A stretch of 64,000 nucleotides of DNA. It comes from Auanema rhodensis. Lineage: Eukaryota; Nematoda; Chromadorea; Rhabditida; Rhabditidae. Below, in pieces: positions 24,275 through 35,776 of the stretch (positions within the stretch are counted from its first letter, which is position 1; each line of letters begins with the position of its first letter). Below the pieces are notes generated by a model. The model searched no databases. It saw only the letters and a program-made list of their open reading frames with translations, and had not been told where the DNA came from. A program made the translations under genes and the position numbers. The stretch is from NCBI GenBank assembly GCA_964057225.1, contig OZ059897.1, positions 16,740,001 through 16,804,000 on the forward strand, written 5' to 3'.

Positions 24275-24964
24275 TTTCTCCTAACTACTGTTTGCCAGAT
24301 TTTCTTTTATAGTACCAACAATAATTGTTTTTATTTATAGAATGTTCACTAATAACACGCTAAAAGTAAATAAATGATTCTTATTTCTGAGGCGACCTCA
24401 ATATTCTAAAGAACGTTAAATGTAATAAACGAATCATCTGAAGCTGTTATGATCTGGTGTAACTATACTAGTTTTCTGAAGTTATAAGTTCTATATATCT
24501 ACAAAAATATGACCAAAAATTTATTTTCAAAAAATAATCTCTAAAATAAATAACTACATAATATTGTTATTCAGACTATTTTATAAGTAAAAGCAAAAGA
24601 ATATGAGTTTTCTATTTTTGAGCTCCACGTGTCTTTCTTTTGTTAGGCAAAACAACATCTTGAAAATCATGCGTATTGGGCTCTGAATAGATGTTTATTT
24701 AAAAGAAGAAAATCAACCAGTGACCTCCAAGCAACATTCTTGAATACGATGGATGGTTTTTTGTGGGAAAAAGTAATCGTTGCAACTCCTAAATGTTAAG
24801 AGTGTTAAAAAATTGTGATGATTAACTTTATACTATCTTATGTTGTTTTCGTTTTGCATGAAGATGTATTTGATATATTAAGAAATATATTATTGGGAAT
24901 AGAATTGTGATCACGTCAACAATGTGAATCTGATATTAACCTTCTAATATCATTAATAGTAATG
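24275..24964. other. Intergenic AT-rich region
   Basis: It lies between the start of the cysteine-rich peptide gene and the stop of the SLC6-like gene. It must contain the promoter of the peptide gene. No coding exon was recognised. Confidence 0.5.
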
Positions 24965-27825
24965 TTATAAACTAACAATTATGTTTTTGTCCTTATCTGG
25001 CATAATAGTGAACATTATGACGTATGCGATTCCGAAGAGTAGAATTAACTGGGAGATTGAGTAATAAAGAAAATGAGATATTTACCGTGAGCAGTGGCGT
25101 GATTACAATACGTAATAGTCCAATACGATAAGCTGATAGTTTATCCAATATTTCCTGTTTAATGTTTCTTGTTGTAACTCTCACTATTCTATATCTATCC
25201 AGAATTAATTCTAATGGTCCTGGTGAAATATATTATTGTTATACAGAAATTTATATAGAACAAAGAACAAACCATAAAGGAAAGCTATAGCAAATATTGC
25301 TAGAACAAGGAAGCAAGATCCCCAAAAAGATTGTACAACATGCCTGCCATATATTGCTACATGTCTACTCTAGAATCATGAAGTAAATTATGAATATCAC
25401 AACAATTCTGACATCCCCAATCAAAGATATCAATATATGAGCTAACGTTAATAGACATATCGAAGTTATAGTAACTGTTTTTCTTTTTGATGGGAAGTGG
25501 TCTTTTGCAAATGTATAGCAGATGAAATAAGGACCTGTAACTCAAGAATTTGCAACCAGAAATTGTCCAAGATTAAAACCTGCTAACTGTCCAATATTCA
25601 TTAATACCGAAACTATATAGTATAAATAAAATAAAAAACCAAAACTAGACAAAGTTCCAAAAAACTCTGGTATTACACGAGCATATTGTTTCACTAAGAA
25701 TATAATATAGTTAAAATATGAAACAGATGTTTTTTCTACCATCTTTCATGATTGTGGTTGAACTAATGTGATTCAACTTTTCAAATCTACCATGCATTGA
25801 TAAATTAACCAACAAAAATAGAATATCAATTATAGTACGCTTAAGGTACATAATAGTTGACCACTGAAAAAAATAGTTTTTAAATAGAAAATACTTCACT
25901 TACTTTGGAAGCATGGAATTGACGATGAAGATAACAGGCTATAGATAATATATAAAACTTCAAAGCGACCATTGAAAAACACATGAACGTTAAATCAACC
26001 AACATCTTTAAATATCGCTGCACCCTTAAGGCAAGTTTACTAAATACTCACCGGCATTTGAAATAACTTGTGAGCTTCAGTTAACCTAGCAAACTGTGAA
26101 AGCCCTAAGATCAAATCACCATACCATAAGACACCTATAGCATATATTATAATAGCAAGTGTAGTAATTATATCTGAAAATCTATTTTAAACAAGAAGAG
26201 ATAAAACTAATAACATGACACCGCCATGAATCCAGCAAGTGCAACAATTCCATTTAAAGCAATTAGGCCGATAACGAGCATGATACACACGGACGCGATT
26301 ATAAAAACTAAATCAAATGCTAGAGTCCTTTCTCTGATTCTTAAACAGGAAAGATGAAGCATTGAATATATAATAGTCCTACTGTTCCCATAGCGTTACA
26401 GCTGGTATAAGAACAACATTTCCTGGTTGTTCAAATTTACATTTCAATCCATTGGCAAAAGATGGAGTAAAATCTAATGAAGAATTATCACATCGAACGG
26501 CATGATACACTGATGTGCAACATGCTATGTAATAATTTTTATGATCCTCCTCCATACAATCTATGAAGATATATAAGATATATAGTTTAATTATTCATAT
26601 AATAATCATATAATTTGGTACCAGTTATTATACTTACTGTATTCGGAATAATTACATGATACCATTTTAGAAGGCGAACCGCCATTGCGAACGATGAAAC
26701 TAAGCTTATCCGCTGTTCGGTGCAGAGCAGCAGATTGAAAACAGAAAACAGTTACTAGCATACCCATTCCTATACCTAAATGGCTATTCAATTTGCAATC
26801 ATAAAAAAAGAGGTAAATTTACATCTGAACAGTCTTGCATATAAGCCAAAGACTTTTGTCATTCCAGCTCTTGTATATTGAGCAATACCAACAAATAGTT
26901 CAATAGGTGCGAAACCCACCAAGAAGTTTATGATAAAATAAAGGAGGACAAAGTAAACTGAAAAAAATTATAACATATGTATCTTTTTGATATTTACCTC
27001 CACCAAACTGTTTGGCATTTCTCGCTACTATATCTATTTGATTATTATCCATAAGAGAATACATAAGACATGCTGGTATAGCGTAGAATAAAGAAGGGTA
27101 TTTCTCAGAATGATCATTAACTGATACTAAAGTCAATGATGTTATTCATTGGTATTAAGTATAAACAATATACTTGATTGTAATGGTCCTAATGCATCAT
27201 CAAAATGTGTAAGTTCAGAACTTTCCTATTTAATTACAAAAAAGTTTAAAAACTAATCTTATCTATTCTTGAGAATGAAAATATATAACATCTTTGATAT
27301 TCTACTTACCGATTCAGCTGTTGCAAGCGTACCGTGTTCAATTTCAGTAATATTTTTTTTTAATATTTGATTATTGTCAGTATGTAACTGAACAAATTTA
27401 ATTTAAATTAAGAATGAATAACATACCGATTCTTCAGCTTGGGTAATATCTATTACATTATCATTAATTTTCTTTCGCTATAATAAATAAACTATAAGTT
27501 ACAACTAAACGTATATTCTATATTTACTTCAGAGGCTTCACGATTTGTATTTTCTTTTCCGCTGACTATAGCTTTCAATATTGTTCTTTCAGTTTTCTAA
27601 TTGTTCAAAAGCATTAAATCAAATACATATAAAGATCTTGATAATGAATAGTTAAACATGCCTTAGGTGTATTAACATCAGTAATTGACACAGCATTACT
27701 ATCTGGTTTCTTCTAAAAACAAAAACAACATACAAGAATTTAAAGCACAGATAATAACATTTAAGGAATAAAAATTAATTTAAAAAAACAGTTTGAATTA
27801 GTAAATTGAAATCAAGAAATACCAT
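24965..27825 (-). CDS. Divergent SLC6-like (sodium neurotransmitter symporter family) membrane protein
   Basis: About 18 short exons read from a polar N-terminus into a multi-span membrane protein. The N-terminus (for example EREASE, ITEIEHGTLATAES, FDDALGPLQS) is likely cytoplasmic. From YPSLFYAIPACLMYSLMDNN the layout matches SLC6: TM1, then KQFGGGVYFVLLYFIINFLV (the conserved GGG-F and TM2), GFAPIELFVGIAQYTRAGM (the LE-x-GQ loop) and TM3. A cysteine-rich, N-glycosylated loop follows, with CCTSVYHAVRC, then further spans. It ends LILLFGIAYVIMFTIM then DKDKNIIVSL. The TM1 GxGNxWRFP motif that binds sodium and substrate is absent. The first exon is uncertain: an ATG at 27825 joins in phase, but the first firm exon ends at about 27661, with a GC donor. 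Transport activity is doubtful. Confidence 0.65.
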
Positions 27826-28098
27826 AAGCTAGAAAGTACTCAGCTATAACCAGTTAATATCCAAACAAAAATAAAAATGAGATCCTACGTGTAAACGTGA
27901 ACCCTCAAGTTTTACATTATTTGGTATTTGAAATAAAAAATAATTAAAATTTAAGTAATTACTTAGTTAAATAATTAAATTGAGAAAATTGGATTTAAAA
28001 ATTTATTAAAAGAGTCTTGTTTATTCTTAAAATTTATTTTTTTTCGCTTATTTTTTTACTGAAAGAAATTAAATAATGTTATTTTTTAAGTTTTAAGG
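27826..28098. other. Short spacer between the PDZ and SLC6-like genes
   Basis: This very AT-rich spacer of about 270 bases separates two minus-strand genes. It could hold a trans-splice site if they share a transcript, or a compact promoter. I see no exon. Confidence 0.4.
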
Positions 28099-29176
28099 TC
28101 ACTTGTTCTCATTTTGTGGAACTTTTGCTAACGCCACTCCTTTACAATCATTCCCAATTCGCTTTGTTTGTGGGTTTTCTTCAGCTATACGTACATTTCC
28201 GGCTGGGAGTCCATTTTTTTCATTTATTAGAATACCCTTCTGAAAAAAAAAGCACATAAAATAGAATATCAAAAATCAAACAAGTGTCATAGGCTTTTCC
28301 TGAATTTTTATTTGAAATCGTTGCATGATATCTCGAACATCAGATGCAACTTCCACAGATGGAGGCTGAATTAATGAAGATTCCAAAGCATTCTATAACT
28401 GTTTCATGTTCATTCTCATTCAATTAAAATTGTTTTAATTTTCGATTGTTATTCTACCTCCATAAACGTTTTCGCAGCTTCCTCAACAGGTCGACCAACA
28501 ACCATATCAACAATTTTGTTATTCTTTATTAAAAAATTATTTTTATTCTTTTTAGTATATGAAACCTGAAGCGATTTGATTATAAGGTTCTTGCATATTT
28601 CTTTATCCGAAACAGGAAGTCCATTAACATCAACAATAAGATCGAGAATTTTTAATTCCCCAGCGATCATTGATCCTTAACAATAAATTTGAAATTTCAC
28701 ATCCAAAAACATTAATTCAAAATATTAAAAAAATATATTAACTCCTTTTTTTTTAATCTAAATACCTTCTTCAACTTTATTCACAATTACCATATTCTTA
28801 TAATCTTTAATACCTAAACCAAATTTTAGGCCTTTTTGTAAACCTATGGTCAGCAGGAAATATTCAAAACTTTAATAATAAAATTAGATTTGTATCAGTT
28901 TAAGAAAGACTTACCCTTCCTTTTCAGTAAATTTTTTTTCTCTTTCTTTTGGAACTTTTTGTTTTTCATTTTCGCCTTTTTGTAGCTTTGTGTTGTAATC
29001 AGCATTTTGTTTGTCCCAAAAAATCGTTTATTAATAATTAATAAATATAAAGAAAATAAAAAGTATAATATATACAAATTTATTAGAAGTTTTCTGTAAA
29101 GTTTCTTTTTAGTTTCAACAAAATCATAATCAAATAATTTAAATTTAAAATGACATACATCTTGTAACTCGACCAT
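28099..29176 (-). CDS. Single-PDZ-domain protein
   Basis: Six exons give about 220 residues. A short lysine/glutamate-rich start (LQKGENEKQKVPKEREKK) leads into a PDZ domain. The ligand-binding loop is LKFGLGIKD (GLGI), followed by MVIVNKVEEGSMIAGELKIL, DLIVDVNGLPVSDKEICKNL and VDMVVGRPVEEAAKTFME. A polar C-terminus ends VALAKVPQNENK before TGA. PDZ domains bind C-terminal peptides and scaffold membrane complexes; no other domain is seen. I chose the ATG at 29176; an in-frame ATG at 29245 would add 23 residues. The gene sits between two others on the same strand with spacers of about 200 and 270 bases. Confidence 0.75.
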
Positions 29177-29374
29177 TCTATACAATATTGTGGCGGAAAA
29201 TGACCACTGTTTCACGTGCACAGGTATGATACAGACAAATCCCAATAATGGAATAATGACAGGCTGACAATTGAAATATCATATTTTTTATTCTAAGAAA
29301 TTAGAAAAAAAAACTTAAAAAGAATGGAATCAACTATTTTCTACTTTCTAGAAAAATAATTATAAATTCAAAAA

Positions 29375-29973
29375 TTAAGTGACAATTTTCTTGGTGTTTG
29401 TTGACAAGGGGATAGATCCCGCGAATGATGAAACACGTTTGGTGAGCATAATCCTTGGTTTCTAAAAAAATTGAAGTAAGATCTCTGGATATTCATTATT
29501 ATTATGAGACAAAATGTTAGCAAGAGCTGAATGAACTACTAACCTGAACTGTTGCTGTCGGGCGCAGAGGAGCCGTAGATGAGCGATCCACTGAAATATG
29601 AGATGTGAAATAGAATTGTTATGAATAATATCTTACAACTTCTTCCTTGTGAGAGAGCTCGCTTAGGCAATGTAGCTTTAGTTTTTTCATCAGCTGGATA
29701 TTTGGAAAAAACTTTTCGACACTTAAATGAAACATTTCATATGACAAGATTACGATAATCATCTTTTACTGACCTCATGATGAAGCTGAAGCAGTCCTTC
29801 TTTAGATTCTGGACTATCAACAGCTAGGTATTGAATAAGGCGAATATAATGATCATCCCCCAACTCTGAGTCTGAATACAATTCATTTAATCTAACAAAT
29901 AGCATTGATAATACTTACCAATATGATCAAAATCTTTGTCATAGAGTTGTTCTTCTTCAAAAGTGGATGTCAT
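29375..29973 (-). CDS. Small conserved-looking protein of unknown function
   Basis: Five exons join in frame from ATG at 29973 to TAA at 29375-29377 and encode about 110 residues. The N-terminal half is acidic and helical (MTSTFEEEQLYDKDFDHI, DDHYIRLIQYLAVDSPESKE, GLLQLHHECRKVFSKYPADE). The C-terminal half is basic and Ser/Thr/Pro-rich (KATLPKRALSQGRSLDRSST, LTKRVSSFAGSIPLST). No signal peptide or membrane span. The basic tail with RSxS-type sites could be phosphorylated. I recognise no family. The next minus-strand gene (PDZ) starts about 200 bases downstream, and upstream lies a non-coding region of more than 3 kb. Confidence 0.65.
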
Positions 29974-32900
29974 ATCGTAACACTGATTATAAAATATTAG
30001 TTTATAACTAGAAACAATTGTAAACTAAAAGAAGATTATTCATTAATTAAGAAAAAAAGAAAGGGATGATCTAAAATAATGGAGATAGAACATGAAGAGC
30101 ATTGAATAAGAATGCCAAATGGAAACTGTTCTGGTTTTTTTTCAAAATTATGTTTCTGTTGTTTCTCGTAAAAAACAGCTTATTTTGACTTTTCCTTCTG
30201 TTTTTCATTTTTCTACCTCATCTCTTTTCCTTTCTCTCTTTCTCTCTTTCTTTATCATCTTTGATCATAAATGACCTTAATTTTTGCACACTGCTTTCAA
30301 TAACAACATGCTCTTCCAGCGGAGCATGGTAATTGATGCCCAATATCAGCTGAAGCATTCAGCAGAAAATAGTGCAAAAAATATTTATAAATGACGAATT
30401 GTGCAAAAAAAATCATCAAATATTAGAATAGATCAAAACTGAATTTTATAGAATATTCTTTTCATTGAATAAAAAAATTAAAAATTCATGATAGACTAGC
30501 TAGTTGGATATCACAGAGAAGATTGAACATATTTCGCAATTGGTGCCGAAGCATAAAATAAGAATTAGCGGAAATAAACATTTTTTGGCAAATTCTCAGT
30601 AGAATAGATTATCTTACCAAATGTTTGAACACAATATGAAATATCCCGCAGAGAAAATGTTCGAAGTAAAAAATGTTTTATAGAAGCTATTATATGAAAG
30701 ATAGAAAGATTTGTTCACAAGACAATCTTAAACCTTATATGAGTAAGCATAAAGTTTGACGAAATTCTTTTACTACAGCCAGTCGAAATATAACCAAATA
30801 AACTGACAAGGTTGAAAATTGAACAAAAAAGATTTAATAACAGAAAAGTGGAAACGTTGTTCAACTTAATTCAGCTTATTTGATCAGACTGTCTTGCAAA
30901 AGATTAACAAAGAAGAACGACACAACATCTAAATAGTTGTTAAAGTACAAATGTTCAGCTCAGATACATGCATAATGCACATGAATAAAGCCATCATAAG
31001 AACTTTAAGTTTTGTAATTTCGAATTAGGCGATTTACGAGAAACATACATGAATAACATTGAGAAAAGTTCAATATGAATATAAAAAGTTCATTATGAGA
31101 GTAAGAAGGCGCTTGCACAAGCTCTATAAAGTGTTATATACCAGATAGTAAATATCAGAAGCACGCCCTTCACGGCATTCCTTCTCTTTGTCACTTTAAG
31201 TTACCTTCTCTCTCTTTCTATATTTTTTATTATTATATCTACATATATCTACATATGTATACATAATACATATAGTTCACTATATTCTTTTTTTTCTTCT
31301 TGTTCAACAACAAGGAATTTAATGAAAAAAAAATAACATAGGAACTGCGAATATCATGTTGTTTTTAAGAGTAGGAAAAGAAATTAAAAATTAATACAAA
31401 GTCGAATTCGTTGACCTTCATTATTCTACGAGATATCCATGTCTATCTCTTTTTTTTGTTCTTCTATAGTATAATACTACATCACATCTTAAGTTACAAT
31501 GTGAATATTTGTTACTTTGTATATTAATAAATTTTTTATGAAGAATGATGTGAATGAATATGTCTACCATAGAATTTTGTTTTAGAGATTTTTGTTATCT
31601 ATTATACAATAAAATTACATTAAACTAATGAATATTGGTAGTTTTGTTTTTAATTTGTTCGACAAACTTATTTTAAAATAAAAGAAAACTATTCAATAAC
31701 TTACTTGCTCACGAAGTAAATAATTAACTTTCTTTAGAGATTGAGCATATGTAACTGATATCCTTCTGCTTTAAATATGGTCTTAGTAAGACGTGCTGGT
31801 GAATTCCAAGAAAATGAATTAAATGTGAAAAGAAAAATTTAAAATTAAACAAATTTTAGAAGTTTATTGATATCTACATAAATGAGAATGTATGCACATG
31901 TTCTAAGAAGAATATCTATGAAAACTTAAAAAAGAAAAACAAAGAAAAAACATTTGGACATTCATAGTAGAACTAAACGTCAATCATTTTATGAACAAAT
32001 GTATATTATATCTTCAATCAACAAACATATTATTATTTTAATGAAAATTATATTTTCTTTCATATAAGATATTTTGAAGAATATATTCAGTTTAATCTAG
32101 TTTAATCAAAGTTTTAAGCATTATTATATGTTTATTATGATTTAAGATTGTTAATAATATTAATTTCATGAATGTTTAAATTAATCTATTAAAATAATAA
32201 ACAAATTAAATAAAAGTTCTATAGAACCAAAACTTTAAGACATGTGCTGTGGTTATAGCAAGAAATTCCATATGAAACAAAGTCCGAAAGTAGATTGAAC
32301 TGCTGATGATTCTGGAATCTCTCTCGTTTCAAGGACATTTCATTATATTAATAGATCAAACATATTTATTTATAACTTATTAAACATGTTCTTTGTTTTT
32401 AAACTTATCAACAAATAGTTTAAATTAAAATTTGCTGTAATGTAATATACAAAACGATTTCAATTCAAAGCAACATTATTTCTGATATTTTCAAATTTTT
32501 TTCTTGTTGGAAGCTTGCAATTTAAATTATATCTATATATATCGATTAAAATAATTCTTAAAACATATTTTCAATATTTATTTTGAGAAAACAGATTCTT
32601 ATTCAGACAAATTCAAGAATGAATAGAATGCTACTGATGTTAGTTGTTCTTTGTTCATAAGAAAACATGAATAAAACTGAATGACGCTACTTGATCATCT
32701 GGTTACAAATGATAAGTGACGTTAAACATTCACGAATGTGATCCCGATCTATCTATTCCAATGATTCATCGAATGGTGGCAAATCGACTTTTGTTCAATG
32801 ATATAAATGTTAAGTGGAATAAGCATCATACTTTTGTGTAGACATGTTGGAAGTTTCTTTTGTCTTATTGGAAAAAAAGAAAAACTTATTTTCTTTCATA

Positions 32901-33251
32901 TATTTTACTTTAAATTCTTTTAAATGAAAAGCTCAAACTACTGTATGAAGCTTTTATTGAAACAGGTTATTCCACTCTTCACCTTCAGATTACTGTACCT
33001 TACAGTACCTTGGATTGGCCAGTGTTCGTGTTATCAATAACATAATATTAGTAATGAAATTGTTTATTTTAAATAATTAATTATTATATCATATATTATA
33101 CGCGTAAAAAAAGTACATTTTTTAGATTGATATGTCAAAAACAATGTGTTGAAAATATCAAAAAAAAGGCTGCTTGTCATGGGAATATCTGTACAAGAAG
33201 ATCGAATGTTTGATTTGAGATCCAATTTATTGGTAAAATATGGCAACACAG
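29974..33251. other. Large non-coding region upstream of the 29.4-30.0 kb gene
   Basis: This stretch of about 3.3 kb has no open frame with gene-like splice structure. It contains long pyrimidine tracts (about 30185-30260 and 31190-31320), which are GA-rich on the minus strand where the downstream gene is transcribed. It is a candidate promoter/enhancer region. I found no RNA gene in it. Confidence 0.5.
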
Positions 33252-33774
33252 TTAGATACCACTTCGACTGCGACGTTGGAAAATCTGAAATTAGAATGAT
33301 TCAATGAAAAAGAATATAGTTTGGAATTCAAATTATATTAACTCTTAGAATGTTGTGATTAAAGCTGTATCAAAAAACTTACATCTGCGAGGCGAAGACG
33401 TTTGAATTGACGGAAGTGAAGTCCACCGCGTCCATCTAAGAAGAAGTTGGCAGACTTATCAGATTTGAATGTCTCGTATCTGTAATATTTTGATTTAGAA
33501 AATCAAATATTTCTAATGTGCAAAATGTTTAAACTCACTCGGCAATCTTTGGATTTGGTTTATCAATTCCTTGAGGAACAGATTTGGCAATGAATCCAAG
33601 TAGTCGCTGACTTCTAATTTGTTCTTCTTTCTTGAGTAAATTATCATAAAGACTTGAGAGATCAGAACATAGAACTGAAAAATGATTGAATTACTTTAGA
33701 AAAAATTGAAATCAAAGTTTACCAGGATAGGCCAGGATGCAGAACATTACTGTAAAACAGATTAAACTATTCAT
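33252..33774 (-). CDS. Small secreted protein, peptide-precursor-like
   Basis: The first exon encodes a signal peptide (MNSLICFTVMFCILAYPVLC) from ATG at 33774. Two internal exons give SDLSSLYDNLLKKEEQIRSQ, RLLGFIAKSVPQGIDKPNPK and SANFFLDGRGGLHFRQFKRL. A last exon of about 10 codons ends IFQRRSRSGI before TAA at 33252-33254. Total length is about 105 residues. Dibasic sites (KK, KR, RR) after the signal peptide, with no disulfide framework, resemble a neuropeptide or other processed peptide precursor. A classical amidation signal (GKR/GRR) is not present, although DGRGG could be trimmed. The isolated position between two large non-coding regions fits a regulated, cell-specific gene. Family not recognised. 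Confidence 0.65.
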
Positions 33775-34718
33775 GGCTTGAGAGTTAAATGACCAAATTC
33801 TTGATTTAAGTCAAGCATTTTTGAAGCTGTCTTATATGAACCATATATGTGGGTGGAGTCACGATCATTGTTGATATGACGTAAATAAAACGAGGAATCA
33901 TTCATATCGTAAGAGAATCAGGCGCTTCTGTAGCTCCTGATTTTTCAGAGACAACCCCCGGAAGCTGGTATCGGTGATCGGCGCAATGTAGGTAGAGCAA
34001 CTCTCTGGGTTCACCACACTATTTCGGCATCGGAAGCATTTATCTTTGAACGTTCGTGGTTATAATTAGAAAAACTGAATCAAGTTCTTAAAAATATTGT
34101 TATCTTTCATTTCAACTTTGGTCAACATAGGCAGTCCATAACAATGTGAACATAAGCATGTTGATAGTTTAATTAGATGATCAAATTGTACACATAAGTA
34201 CGTATGTAAAACAACAAATGTAAAATTTTACTAATGAAAATGTGTACTTTTCAATATAAAGTTTTTTTAAATCATTTATAAATCGTCTAAACTACGAAAT
34301 AATAACATATATTCAATTTACATTAGTTTTAATCTAAAACAATCAACCATTCATTTTTGATTATTCTCTTTTGTTCATTATATATAACCGATTATCATTA
34401 GACTCTTAATCTAAAATTTATATAATAGAATATCAATGTTTGGACAGAAATTGGCATTTCTTCTGACAATACCTTGCTCATTCAGTTTCCTCAACTTTTC
34501 AATCTTTAAAATTCAATTTCATTGTAAATATGTCTTTTCAAATCTAAGCCTTTTATCACCAACATAAGAAGAAATCTATAAAAAGATGTTTTAATACTTT
34601 TTTTATTTAAAAAATCAATGTAGTTTCCATTTACTAACGATACATTGAAAAGATTTCTGAGTATTTAATTTGTGTTAACTATTCAGAAAGAGGGTTTTTT
34701 TTTCATTTTTCTACAACA
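33775..34718. other. Upstream region of the secreted peptide gene
   Basis: A part near 33900-34080 is richer in G+C than its surroundings and has small inverted repeats (for example atcagg and cctgat around 33918-33942). It may be the proximal promoter of the peptide gene. No exon was recognised. Confidence 0.4.
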
Positions 34719-34976
34719 ATGTGTGACGTAACTGAACAAAAGAGATCAAAATTTACTTCTTCATCTTCCAACGACCCAAGTCATACGAATGATGAAGGCC
34801 ATTGATAATATGATCGTCTATCATTCAACTTTCCTTACATTGATCATAACCAAATGCGATGAACAAAAATTTTTGTATTTCTAATTCTAGTTCCTATTTT
34901 CTACGAATTCTGTCAGAAGAAAATCTGGTAATTCTTTCATTTATTTAACAACTGACACAGAAAAAATATAATTTAG

Positions 34977-35159
34977 AAAACATGGATGGAAAACGGTGAA
35001 GAAAGCGCGCAAAAAATAAGACCTTTTATGTTTCATGATACGGTGGAATTCAGGAACAAATTAGGCGACCTTACATGGAAATTAGATATTTTAACTCACA
35101 TTGGACTATACAAAAAAAAGGTAAGAAAACCTACATATTTATTATTTCCAGTGAAATAA
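34977..35159 (+). CDS. Candidate exon of an unresolved gene
   Basis: After an acceptor (aatttag) a frame stays open with balanced composition: TWMENGEESAQKIRPFMFHD, TVEFRNKLGDLTWKLDILTH, IGLYKKK. It meets a good donor (gtaagaaa at 35121) or reads through to TAA at 35157-35159. Splicing to the nearest acceptor gives a TGA at once. An upstream segment at 34882-34927 (SYFLRILSEENL) joins in phase. A possible start exon at 34719 (MCDVTEQKRSKFTSSSSNDP) does not join in phase by any GT donor I can find. The gene model is therefore incomplete or a decaying copy. Confidence 0.35.
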   Translation, partial: KTWMENGEESAQKIRPFMFHDTVEFRNKLGDLTWKLDILTHIGLYKKKVRKPTYLLFPVK

Positions 35160-35776
35160 AAGACAAATTTAAGACAAAGAAAAATGGGGTGAGAAAACTA
35201 AAACATGCCTATCTGGAACATTGACCATGAAAGCCATGTATCCAGCTTAAGCTATAGAACATCTGTAAGATTCCATCAAACCTATCACCGCTTTCAGACG
35301 AACAAAACAACTTAACTTTGACCAAAAGCATGCTTCGAAAATTAATAGTTAAATAGGTCTTAAAAAGAGAATTGAAACCCGTTTTCTATAATATAGTCTT
35401 GGAAGCTATTAACCGGGACATCACTACCTATTCTGTAAACATTATCAAGAAGAAGTACACTATAACTCAGAACTTTCCATTGTAGGACAAAAACTAAAAA
35501 CTGTATGAGCAGAGAAAGCCTTACGTCCAACAATAAAAGAAGAAAACATAAGGTAAAGAAGCTCTTCAGATCAATAATATTAGAAAAAAAGATTCTTAGA
35601 ACCAAGCTGTATGATCAACTTGAAATATGAGAGTCAACTTCTGAACATGATAAACAGTATGGTGGGTCATGCTGGTTGAGTAACAACAATGAAATAATTA
35701 AACTAAAAACGACAAAATAAGCATTAAATAAATTACAATAAACAGAAGCTTCGCCAACCTCATAATCAACAATCAA
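35160..35776. other. Intergenic region before the SUZ-domain gene
   Basis: No gene is supported here. An antisense hydrophobic open frame at 35360-35605 has no start context, splice partners or family features. Confidence 0.4.

Noticed and set aside
29177-29245. Upstream in-frame ATG of the PDZ gene adding 23 residues
   Set aside because: The extra residues look unlike the rest and the downstream ATG leads directly into the charged N-terminus; kept only as an alternative.
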